Assembly: GCA_964488495.1 (NCBI GenBank)
Contig: CAZAUQ010000017.1
Span: 1 to 38,239, forward strand
DNA from: UBA1402 sp964488495
GTDB taxonomy: Bacteria; Bacteroidota; Bacteroidia; Bacteroidales; UBA1402
Direction of reading: 5' to 3'
Length of the DNA: 38,239 nt
A program made the position numbers and the translations under genes. Below are positions 16,132-22,877 of this stretch, piece after piece. How positions within the stretch are numbered: position 1 is the stretch's first letter; every line of letters starts with the position of its first letter. Below the pieces are notes generated by a model that saw only the letters and a list, made by a program, of their open reading frames with translations, did not search any database and was not told the origin of the DNA.

Positions 16132-16917
16132 ATGACGGAGAAGAAACTTACATTCTGGGAACATTTGGATGAACTCAGAGTTGTTCTAATTCGCATAGTC
16201 ATAGCTATGGTAGCTTTGACTATGATTGTTTTTGCTTTTAAAGAAACTCTTTTTGATATTATTTTGGCACCGCACCGGGCCGATTTTATACTCTACAGGC
16301 TTATCAATCAGTTGTCTTCGGCACTTTCCTGGCCTCAGATGTCCTTGCCCGAATTCGAAGTAAAACTGATCAGTACAGAGCTAACTGCCCAATTTTTTGT
16401 ACATATGAAAGCCGCCTTTTTTGCTGCCTTACTGTTGAGCTCTCCCTATGTAGTATTTATTCTTTTTCGTTATATTTCGCCGGCTCTTTACGATAACGAA
16501 AAAAAATATTCCGCACCATTACTCTTTGGGGCCTACACTTTATTTTTCCTGGGTGTATTACTGAGTTATTATATTATTTTCCCGCTCTCATTTCGTTTTC
16601 TTGGCACTTATCAGGTTAGTCCGGAGGTGGTTAACACCATTACCCTGAGTTCATATATGCAAACGCTGCTGGTTTTATCGCTCTTGATGGGCATAATGTT
16701 TGAAATACCGGTATTAGCCTGGTTCTTTGCTAAAATCGGGCTGCTTAAGGCCGATTTTATGAAAAAGAATCGCAGGTACGCCATCGTTATAATCCTGATT
16801 GTTGCCGCCGTCATTACTCCAACCGGCGATATTTTTACCCTCGGCATTGTCTCTCTTCCCATATTTCTGCTTTATGAAATCAGTATCCTGCTGGTGGTAA
16901 AAACATCTAAAACTTAG
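16132..16917 (+). CDS. tatC: Sec-independent protein translocase subunit TatC
   Basis: The 261-residue polytopic protein recognises twin-arginine signals. Family marks are the N-terminal FWEHLDELR (residues 8-16), the ISPALYDNEKKY loop, corresponding to the conserved Glu-bearing cytoplasmic loop, and VITPTGD near the last helices. Six hydrophobic helices can be placed. The first periplasmic loop is comparatively long. It ends the DUF362, iron-sulfur fusion, tatA, tatC run. Its stop codon overlaps the stop codon of the convergent SemiSWEET gene by four bases, so no separate terminator exists between the two. Confidence 0.95.
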   Translation: MTEKKLTFWEHLDELRVVLIRIVIAMVALTMIVFAFKETLFDIILAPHRADFILYRLINQLSSALSWPQMSLPEFEVKLISTELTAQFFVHMKAAFFAALLLSSPYVVFILFRYISPALYDNEKKYSAPLLFGAYTLFFLGVLLSYYIIFPLSFRFLGTYQVSPEVVNTITLSSYMQTLLVLSLLMGIMFEIPVLAWFFAKIGLLKADFMKKNRRYAIVIILIVAAVITPTGDIFTLGIVSLPIFLLYEISILLVVKTSKT

Positions 16918-17195
16918 AACGTTTCTTTGTGTGATAGCGCGTTTTTAAGCTTAATAAAATAAATATAGGTGATAGGAATAATGCTGATAATATTCGAAAT
17001 TATCAGTGGTTTGTCTTTTATGGCAACCCCGTAAACCAGCCATAAGGAAACAGCAATCCACAACAAACTATAGGTATATAAAGAAATACTGCCGGTGTCT
17101 TTGCTACGAATTATTTTCCAGGCCTGGGGCATTTGATTGATGGTCGAAAACAAGGCTGCTGCCAGTCCAAGCAGTTCTACTGAATTGAAATGCAT
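16914..17195 (-). CDS. SemiSWEET-type sugar transporter (PQ-loop / MtN3 family)
   Basis: The 93-residue protein has three membrane helices and the PQ motif early on (STINQMPQAWKIIRSKDTGS), as in bacterial SemiSWEETs of 85-95 residues. These work as dimers forming six helices and move small sugars such as glucose or sucrose down a gradient; the substrate here is unknown. The start at 17195 fits family length. A minus-strand TATCTTTG box lies at 17224-17231. The coding region ends convergently on tatC with shared stop bases. Confidence 0.88.
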   Translation of the reverse strand: MHFNSVELLGLAAALFSTINQMPQAWKIIRSKDTGSISLYTYSLLWIAVSLWLVYGVAIKDKPLIISNIISIIPITYIYFIKLKNALSHKETF

Positions 17196-17223
17196 ATTCT
17201 TTAAATTTATACTAAATAAGGCG

Positions 17224-17231
17224 CAAAGATA
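17224..17231 (-). promoter_or_regulatory. Putative -7 box of the SemiSWEET gene
   Basis: The plus strand reads CAAAGATA, which is TATCTTTG on the minus strand, 29 bases before the start codon. No convincing -33 element is visible. Confidence 0.5.
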
Positions 17232-17292
17232 TCAGGTTTTTTCGGCTTAGGATTTAAAGGTTTGACTTACAAACAAAAAATTCAGTCCTAAC

Positions 17293-17321
17293 TTGTGTAA
17301 ATGAATTAATTTGTATCTTTG
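17293..17321 (+). promoter_or_regulatory. Putative promoter of rpiB
   Basis: TTG at 17293-17295, an 18-bp spacer and TATCTTTG at 17314-17321 fit the Bacteroidetes consensus. A leader of roughly 70 bases to the ATG at 17397 is implied. Confidence 0.65.
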
Positions 17322-17396
17322 CCGACAGGAATCAATGCTATGAATTTGAGCTCTCCAATCTGTTTTAAATGAGATTATTCCACATATTAAAATAAA

Positions 17397-17843
17397 ATGA
17401 ATCCCGACGACGATGTGCCGGTTGCCATTTGCAGCGATCATGCCGGCTTTGAATTGAAAGAATTTCTTTGTGACTGGCTCACAGAAAAAAAAATTACTTT
17501 TAAAAATTTTGGAACATACTCACCCGACAGTTGCGACTACAGCGACTTTGCACATCCTTTGGCCGAATCCGTTGAAGAGGAAGAATGCAAAATGGGTATA
17601 GCCATTTGTGGTAGTGGACAAGGTATGACCATAACCGTTAATAAACATATCGGTATCAGAGGCACTTTGTGCTGGAATCCCGAAATAGCCAGACTTGCTC
17701 GTCAACACAACAACGCCAATGTCTGTTGTCTGCCGGCCAGATTCATCAGCCGTGAAGAAGCAGTGCAAATACTTGAAGTATTTATGAATACTAGCTTCGA
17801 TGGTGGCAGACATCAAACCCGGATCGATAAAATTCCGCTATAA
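17397..17843 (+). CDS. rpiB: Ribose-5-phosphate isomerase B
   Basis: The 148-residue protein belongs to the RpiB/LacAB family, which interconverts ribose 5-phosphate and ribulose 5-phosphate. It shows the early CSDHAGFELK motif and the active-site segment AICGSGQGM with the family Cys, then NKHIGIRG and a late HNNANVCCLPARF block. Ribose is the most likely substrate and links it with transketolase in pentose phosphate metabolism, although it is not in the ara operon. It has its own promoter. It converges on yggS with only 5 bases between the stop codons. Confidence 0.93.
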   Translation: MNPDDDVPVAICSDHAGFELKEFLCDWLTEKKITFKNFGTYSPDSCDYSDFAHPLAESVEEEECKMGIAICGSGQGMTITVNKHIGIRGTLCWNPEIARLARQHNNANVCCLPARFISREEAVQILEVFMNTSFDGGRHQTRIDKIPL

Positions 17844-17848
17844 TCTGA

Positions 17849-18523
17849 TTATTGTTCGGTTTTCCGTGAACCGAAAAGTGCCGTGCCTATACGAACCAAG
17901 GTGCTTCCTTCCTGCAGGGCGATTTGGTAATCACCTGTCATTCCCATGGACAATTCTCTGAAGTTTTCATTTTCGCTGAAATAAGTTGAGCGGATTTCGT
18001 CAAACAATTGCTTTAGCATACGGAATTCCTGCCTGACCTGATCCATATTATCGGTAAAGGTGGCCATGCCCATCAGCCCATGTAATTGCACATGAGTCAA
18101 CTTTTTCCAGGAACCTTCCCGCATGAATTGCCTGAGTTCATCGGGTGCGAAACCGAATTTACTCTCTTCGCGGGCAATATGAATCTGTAAAAGACAGGGA
18201 ACAATGCGGCCTGTATTGGCTGCAGCTTTATTGATTTCTTCCAGTAAAGCCGCACTGTCTACACTTTGAATCAATGAAACGAAAGAAATTATGTATTTTA
18301 TTTTATTCCGCTGGAGATGCCCAATAAAATGCCATTCAATATCAGTAGGTAATGCCTCATGTTTGGCAGTCATTTCCTGAGCCCTGTTTTCGCCGAAACA
18401 TCTTTGGCCGGCTTCATATGCCTGCATTATGCTCGCTATAGACTGAAACTTGGAGACCGCAATCAATTTTGATTCCGGAGGCAGTTTGTTGCTGATTTCC
18501 TGAATATTAGATGCAATCGACAT
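17849..18523 (-). CDS. YggS-family pyridoxal phosphate homeostasis protein
   Basis: This 224-residue protein is the PLP-binding YggS/PROSC type: the cofactor Lys lies in LIAVSKFQS (K25), followed by FGENRAQE and HFIGHLQRNK, and late in the chain LSMGMTGDYQIAL and TLVRIGTALFG. Members buffer free PLP and affect vitamin B6 and amino-acid balance; they are not known to catalyse a reaction. It lies 18 bases downstream of another PLP enzyme on the same strand and likely shares its transcript. Confidence 0.93.
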   Translation of the reverse strand: MSIASNIQEISNKLPPESKLIAVSKFQSIASIMQAYEAGQRCFGENRAQEMTAKHEALPTDIEWHFIGHLQRNKIKYIISFVSLIQSVDSAALLEEINKAAANTGRIVPCLLQIHIAREESKFGFAPDELRQFMREGSWKKLTHVQLHGLMGMATFTDNMDQVRQEFRMLKQLFDEIRSTYFSENENFRELSMGMTGDYQIALQEGSTLVRIGTALFGSRKTEQ

Positions 18524-18541
18524 GTTATGAACGGTTTGTGC

Positions 18542-19795
18542 CTATAATTCCTTAAAAAAATCTGAACGATCTGTGGAATATTTTTTGGCTTTTAGGTTTC
18601 CCTGAATGTCCACAAAGGCATTCAGCGTGAAATCCATGTCTTCCCTGGAATGATATACTGTAGGCATAAGCCTGAGCAGAAGCTGATTTTTCAAAATAAA
18701 GGGATAAATGAGAACAGGACAGAAAATATTGTAGTTTTCTCTTAAATCGATTACGATGTTCAAGGCTTCATAAATATTGCAGGGGAAATAAATAGGAATA
18801 ATATTCGTATTGGATTCTCCCAGATCAAATCCCTTTTCCAACAATGCTTTCCTCATATAGTTGGCATTGGAGTGCAGTTTTTTTATCAGCGACAAATGCT
18901 TTTTGAGGTATTCCATCCTTTTGATAATGCCTTCTGCAAAAACCAGGGGTAAAGCTTTGGAATGCAATTGTGTTCTGGTGTGATACCTTAAATAATTCAT
19001 TATCAACTCGGGGCCTGCGATAAAACATCCCTGAGAGGCAAAGGCTTTGGAAAAAGAGCCCAGGTATAAATCTATTTGTGAGCTGACACCAAAATGTTCG
19101 GCAGTTCCGGAGCCATTTATACCCTGTATACCAAAACCATCAGCATCGTTGAGTAAAATTCTGAAAGAGTACTGCTCTTTCAAGGCTACAATTTCGTCTA
19201 GTTTGCCGTAATCGCCGGTAGAGCTGAAAACTCCCTGTGTTAGCAACAGAATGCCTCCTTTGGGATTTTTCTCGAGTTTGCTTTCGGCTTTTTTGAGGGC
19301 TTTTTCCAGGCTGTCCATATCGTTGTGCTGGTAGCTGAAATGTTCCCCTCTGTGCAGGCGGATGCCGTCTATCATAGAGGCATGTACCTGAATATCATAA
19401 ATAATGATATCGTTGCGATCGCACAAAGCATCAATAACGGAGGAAATTCCCTGATAGCCGTAATTCAGGACAAAGGCATCTTCCTTATGTGTAAAATCGG
19501 CAAGCATGGATTCAAGTTTTTCGTGAATACTGGTATGCCCGGCCATAATACGATTACCCGAAGGATAGGAGAGTCCCCATTTTTGAGTCAGTTCCTCATC
19601 TATTTTACGAATTTCTTCGTTTTGTGTAAAACCCAGATAATCATTTACATTCCAATTCAGGATATCTTTGCCCCTGAACTTCATATGAGCTCCGAGAGGG
19701 CCCTCCAGTTTGGGATAGGTAAAATACCCGTGCAGTTGCCTGGCCATTTTTGACAAAGGCTCTTCGTTGGTGTTTATGCGATCGAATAAATCCAC
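18542..19795 (-). CDS. Alpha-oxoamine-synthase-like PLP enzyme with altered cofactor contacts
   Basis: The 417-residue protein is a class I/II fold PLP enzyme of the alpha-oxoamine synthase group (BioF, KBL, serine palmitoyltransferase) and resembles the conserved Bacteroidetes member that has a GYF...PKLEGP...MKF start. PLP Lys K250 is present (GSFSKAF) and so is H138 (VHASMIDG). The usual DDAHG/DEAHS motif, whose first Asp and His touch the PLP ring, reads NDADG (N216, D217, A218, D219): both contact residues are replaced. The preceding TEGVFxMxGD-type motif reads TQGVFSSTGD (186-195). It may be a paralog with changed chemistry or a PLP-binding protein with little activity. Fold is sure, reaction is not. 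yggS follows after 18 bases. Confidence 0.85.
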   Translation of the reverse strand: MDLFDRINTNEEPLSKMARQLHGYFTYPKLEGPLGAHMKFRGKDILNWNVNDYLGFTQNEEIRKIDEELTQKWGLSYPSGNRIMAGHTSIHEKLESMLADFTHKEDAFVLNYGYQGISSVIDALCDRNDIIIYDIQVHASMIDGIRLHRGEHFSYQHNDMDSLEKALKKAESKLEKNPKGGILLLTQGVFSSTGDYGKLDEIVALKEQYSFRILLNDADGFGIQGINGSGTAEHFGVSSQIDLYLGSFSKAFASQGCFIAGPELIMNYLRYHTRTQLHSKALPLVFAEGIIKRMEYLKKHLSLIKKLHSNANYMRKALLEKGFDLGESNTNIIPIYFPCNIYEALNIVIDLRENYNIFCPVLIYPFILKNQLLLRLMPTVYHSREDMDFTLNAFVDIQGNLKAKKYSTDRSDFFKEL

Positions 19796-19820
19796 CTTGA
19801 TTGTTTTGCTTAAACAGCTG

Positions 19821-19852
19821 CAAAACTAATTAAATAATTCATACCTTACAAA
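19821..19852 (-). promoter_or_regulatory. Promoter of the oxoamine-synthase-like gene and yggS
   Basis: On the minus strand TTTG (19849-19852), a 20-bp spacer and TAGTTTTG (19821-19828) match the Bacteroidetes consensus. The -7 box ends 25 bases before the start codon. Confidence 0.7.
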
Positions 19853-19929
19853 ATCTTTTCATTCAAGGTTTCAAGTAATGACAATAGAGAGGTCAGCCGT
19901 TAAATATATTTAATTTAAATAAACGATTT

Positions 19930-19976
19930 GGTGAAAAAAGTATCTTTGTAATAAACTTGTTTATCTTGTTTTCACC
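19930..19976. promoter_or_regulatory. Promoter with nested inverted repeats before the Tyr/Trp/Ser-rich protein
   Basis: Outer arms GGTGAAAA (19930-19937) and TTTTCACC (19969-19976) enclose the -7 box TATCTTTG (19941-19948) and an inner repeat ATAAAC-TT-GTTTAT (19951-19964) positioned where transcription should begin. The layout suggests regulator binding or a 5'-end stem-loop. The start codon at 19999 follows 22 bases later. Confidence 0.5.
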
Positions 19977-19998
19977 ATAAATAGAAGGGAGTACTGAT

Positions 19999-21408
19999 AT
20001 GAAAACCAAAATCAATTACCTGTTAATCATTGCCCTGATTATCCCCTGGGCACTTGGTGCACAAAATGTGTACGATGACGACTTGTACTACCACCCGAAA
20101 TTTGAGTCCACTCTTATTAAAGCCGAAAGTACTCAGGATCAGTCTTCTATACCGGCAGATAAAATGACGGAAAACAATACCGATGTTGCTAAAAATAAAT
20201 CATCCATAGATATTGATGTATACAACCGCAGGCCTTCATACAAAAACAATGATATCGCAGTAAATTACGAAGAAGAGGAATTTATAAACGACTCAGTGTT
20301 GGTCAGCCGCGAAGAATATGAGGATTTCCAGTACAGCGAAAGAATCAGGCGCTTTCACAATGAAAAATTTACAACGCACATAACCGAAGACGGTTATGTG
20401 AATATTTACATTGAAGACGGGGCTAATGTGGATATTTATTATATGGATGACTATTCCTGGAATCCATGGATGAGTCCCTGGTATTTTGATGACTTTTACA
20501 GGCCTTATTACTACGGCTGGGGTTATCATGGTTATTACGGTTATTATTCACCCTGGCGTTACAACGGATGGTATTACGGATTTTATGATCCCTGGTATTA
20601 CAGCTGGTACAGTCCCTGGTACTATTCCTGGGGTTGGGACAACTACTGTTACGGTTATTATCCTGGCTATTACTACTCACCTTACACAGCCTGGGGCTAT
20701 CCTTCCTACATCAAAACACCCAGAAAACCGGTCAACACCCGTACAGCTTTAGCTTCGCGTAATGATATCAATTCCAGAGGCGGGATCCCTGTAAGCAGCA
20801 GGCAGCCGGCCGGCAGCGGAGGTGTAGCCGGCAGCCGTTCTTCGGCCGTATACAATGACTTCAGCCGTACCGAAACTCTGGCAACAAGAACAGCCAATAC
20901 CCGTGGTGATAATATGACCAGAGGCAGCAATTCATCCAGAAGTACAACTGCCACTTCCCGGACCTACGGAACCGGTACCCGCTCGGCAGTCAATCCTGCA
21001 AGCTCTTCCGATAACAGTTCCTACAGAAGCTCCGGTTCCGACTATCGCTCTGCAGGTAACAGTACCAGGCAATCTACAACCAGAAGTTCTTCCTCTGCAA
21101 GCAGCAACCGCAGCAGTGCAATAAGCACTCCTTCCTCTTCGAGATCGAGTGTTACTACTACAAGTCCTTCCTCAACCAGAAGTTCAAGCAGCAGCGTAAG
21201 AAGCAGTTCAGGCATCAGTAGCAATACAAGAAGCTCAAGTTCATCCTCCTCTTCTTCTTATTCAACACCCAGCAGCAGTAGCAGCTCATATTCTTCGGGC
21301 AGCAGCTCTTCGGGCAGCAGCTCTTACTCTTCGGGCAGCAGTTCTTCCAGGAGCAGTTCCGGTTCATCTGCCGGACGCAGTTCTTCAGGTAGTTCAGGAC
21401 GTCGCTAA
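19999..21408 (+). CDS. Exported low-complexity protein: Tyr/Trp-rich segment plus Ser-rich tail
   Basis: I do not recognise a defined function. Residues 1-21 are a Sec signal peptide (ending ALGAQ). Residues 22-150 are acidic and contain DVYNRR and THITEDGYVNIYIEDG. Residues 151-240 hold 30 Tyr and 12 Trp in 90 positions, in phrases such as DPWYYSWYSPWYYSW. Residues 361-469 are 68 Ser out of 109, with scattered Arg, Thr, Tyr and Gly and an Arg-Arg end. Proteins of this general make-up occur in other Bacteroidetes. There is no lipobox and no clear T9SS domain. It precedes a FadL-like barrel by 11 bases, so the two probably share a transcript. An envelope matrix or adhesive role is possible but is inference only. 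Confidence 0.85.
   Translation: MKTKINYLLIIALIIPWALGAQNVYDDDLYYHPKFESTLIKAESTQDQSSIPADKMTENNTDVAKNKSSIDIDVYNRRPSYKNNDIAVNYEEEEFINDSVLVSREEYEDFQYSERIRRFHNEKFTTHITEDGYVNIYIEDGANVDIYYMDDYSWNPWMSPWYFDDFYRPYYYGWGYHGYYGYYSPWRYNGWYYGFYDPWYYSWYSPWYYSWGWDNYCYGYYPGYYYSPYTAWGYPSYIKTPRKPVNTRTALASRNDINSRGGIPVSSRQPAGSGGVAGSRSSAVYNDFSRTETLATRTANTRGDNMTRGSNSSRSTTATSRTYGTGTRSAVNPASSSDNSSYRSSGSDYRSAGNSTRQSTTRSSSSASSNRSSAISTPSSSRSSVTTTSPSSTRSSSSSVRSSSGISSNTRSSSSSSSSSYSTPSSSSSSYSSGSSSSGSSSYSSGSSSSRSSSGSSAGRSSSGSSGRR
21292..21342 (+). repeat. Three 15-bp repeats within the Ser-rich coding region
   Basis: TCTTCGGGCAGCAGC occurs at 21292-21306 and 21307-21321, and with a last-base change at 21328-21342. Each unit encodes SSGSS. 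Such DNA repeats can change copy number by slippage without loss of frame. Confidence 0.8.
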
Positions 21409-21419
21409 ATAATTAAAAA

Positions 21420-22877
21420 ATGAAAAAAACAATTCTTGCAGTTTGTCTGTTTTCAGCATTTAACTTGGTAGGCCAGGAAGCCTTTGATGCATTAAGGTAT
21501 TCACAGTCCGAAATTAACGGGACAGCTCGTTCCATTGGTATGGCCAATGCTTTTGGAGCCCTGGGAGGTGATTTAACAGCCATGGGTATCAATCCGGCTG
21601 GTATAGCCGTATACCGAAGCTCTGAGATTAGTTTCAGCCCTGTTATAAGTATTGCCAACCTGAATTCCGATTTCAATGGTTCTGAAAGCAGCGATTCCAA
21701 GGTGGGTTTTGGTGTCAATAACTTTGGTGTTGTAGGTTCGTATCGTACCTACGATGACTCAAAAGTAGTTAATTATAATTTCGGCGTCACTTACAACCGG
21801 CTGAAAAACTTTAATCGCAATGTGAATGTCGTCGGTTTGAACCGCCCCGTTTCATTGCTGGACAACCTCAGTCCTTACAGTAAGCTCGAAGATATGGCTT
21901 TCGAAACCTATTTGCTGGACGAGAATTACAACCCTGTTTTGCTGGAGGGTGAATTACTGGACAATGAACAATACGCCATAGAAAAAGGCAGCATAGGCGA
22001 ATGGAATTTCAGTATGGGTTTTAACTACAACCATTTCCTGTATTTGGGTGCTTCCCTGGGTGTACAATCGGTCAATTATGAATTGGACACTTACTACAAA
22101 GAATTCTTTGATGAAGGCGGTAGTCTGGAATTGTGGAATTGGCTTAAAACTTCCGGAACAGGTGTTAATGGGAAAATCGGCCTTATCCTTCGCCCTATGC
22201 CCGAAATAAGGCTGGGCTTTTCTTACCATACGCCCACTTATTACTCCCTCAGAGACGATTACGATGCCTACTTAAGCTCTTTCGGCATGCCTGATGAAGA
22301 CGGCGTTAAAGAAGACAGAACCATTTATATTTCCGAAAACGAACCCGATCCTGTTTATTATCAACTGGAAACCCCGCAACTTTTTGTAATTAGTGCCGCT
22401 GCTCAACTGGGACAAATTGGCTTGCTCAGTGTTGATTATGAAATAGTCGATTACCGGAAAATTCGTATGCGCAACAGCAGCGGCTATCCTTTTACTGACG
22501 TAAACGACGCTATTAATACCTGTTTCAGGAGTGGATACAACCTGCGCGTTGGTACAGAAATCCGTCTGGACAAGCAATTCAGTTTCAGAGCCGGCTATGC
22601 TTTCTATCAATCACCGGTGGCCAATCATGTTGAAAGAAACAACACAGTTATTTATACTCCTTCCACAGCTCCACAGTATTTCATGGAAAAAGATGCACAT
22701 TCTGCTTCTTTAGGTTTTGGTTATCGGGTGGGATCCTTCTTTTTTGACATGGCTGTCCTTGAGCAATTCAGAACAGAACATTTTTATCCCTATTACAACT
22801 GGGACGGGGCAGGTGAATATGCCAACATCAAAACCAATACAACCAATTTAGTTTGCAGTTTGGGAGTAAAGTTTTAA
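21420..22877 (+). CDS. OmpP1/FadL/TodX-family outer-membrane transporter
   Basis: The 485-residue protein has a signal peptide (MKKTILAVCLFSAFNLVGQ) and the Bacteroidetes FadL-like opening with GTARSIGMANAFGALGGDLTA and INPAGIAVYRSSE, followed by alternating beta-strand sequence and an aromatic-poor but barrel-like end (TNLVCSLGVKF). These outer-membrane barrels let hydrophobic compounds in; Bacteroides homologs are often labelled hemin receptor without proof. The gene starts 11 bases after the Tyr/Trp/Ser-rich gene. Its stop codon shares bases with that of convergent uvrB. Family confident, substrate unknown. Confidence 0.87.
   Translation: MKKTILAVCLFSAFNLVGQEAFDALRYSQSEINGTARSIGMANAFGALGGDLTAMGINPAGIAVYRSSEISFSPVISIANLNSDFNGSESSDSKVGFGVNNFGVVGSYRTYDDSKVVNYNFGVTYNRLKNFNRNVNVVGLNRPVSLLDNLSPYSKLEDMAFETYLLDENYNPVLLEGELLDNEQYAIEKGSIGEWNFSMGFNYNHFLYLGASLGVQSVNYELDTYYKEFFDEGGSLELWNWLKTSGTGVNGKIGLILRPMPEIRLGFSYHTPTYYSLRDDYDAYLSSFGMPDEDGVKEDRTIYISENEPDPVYYQLETPQLFVISAAAQLGQIGLLSVDYEIVDYRKIRMRNSSGYPFTDVNDAINTCFRSGYNLRVGTEIRLDKQFSFRAGYAFYQSPVANHVERNNTVIYTPSTAPQYFMEKDAHSASLGFGYRVGSFFFDMAVLEQFRTEHFYPYYNWDGAGEYANIKTNTTNLVCSLGVKF

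Noticed and set aside
17340..17372. Ten-codon reading frame (MNLSSPICFK) in the rpiB leader
   Set aside because: Too short to judge, with no attenuator structure or codon run that would mark a leader peptide.
20423..21224. Antisense and shifted frames over the Tyr/Trp and Ser-rich gene (Leu/Glu-rich or Asn/Arg-rich)
   Set aside because: Their odd composition follows from reading repeat DNA in the wrong frame.
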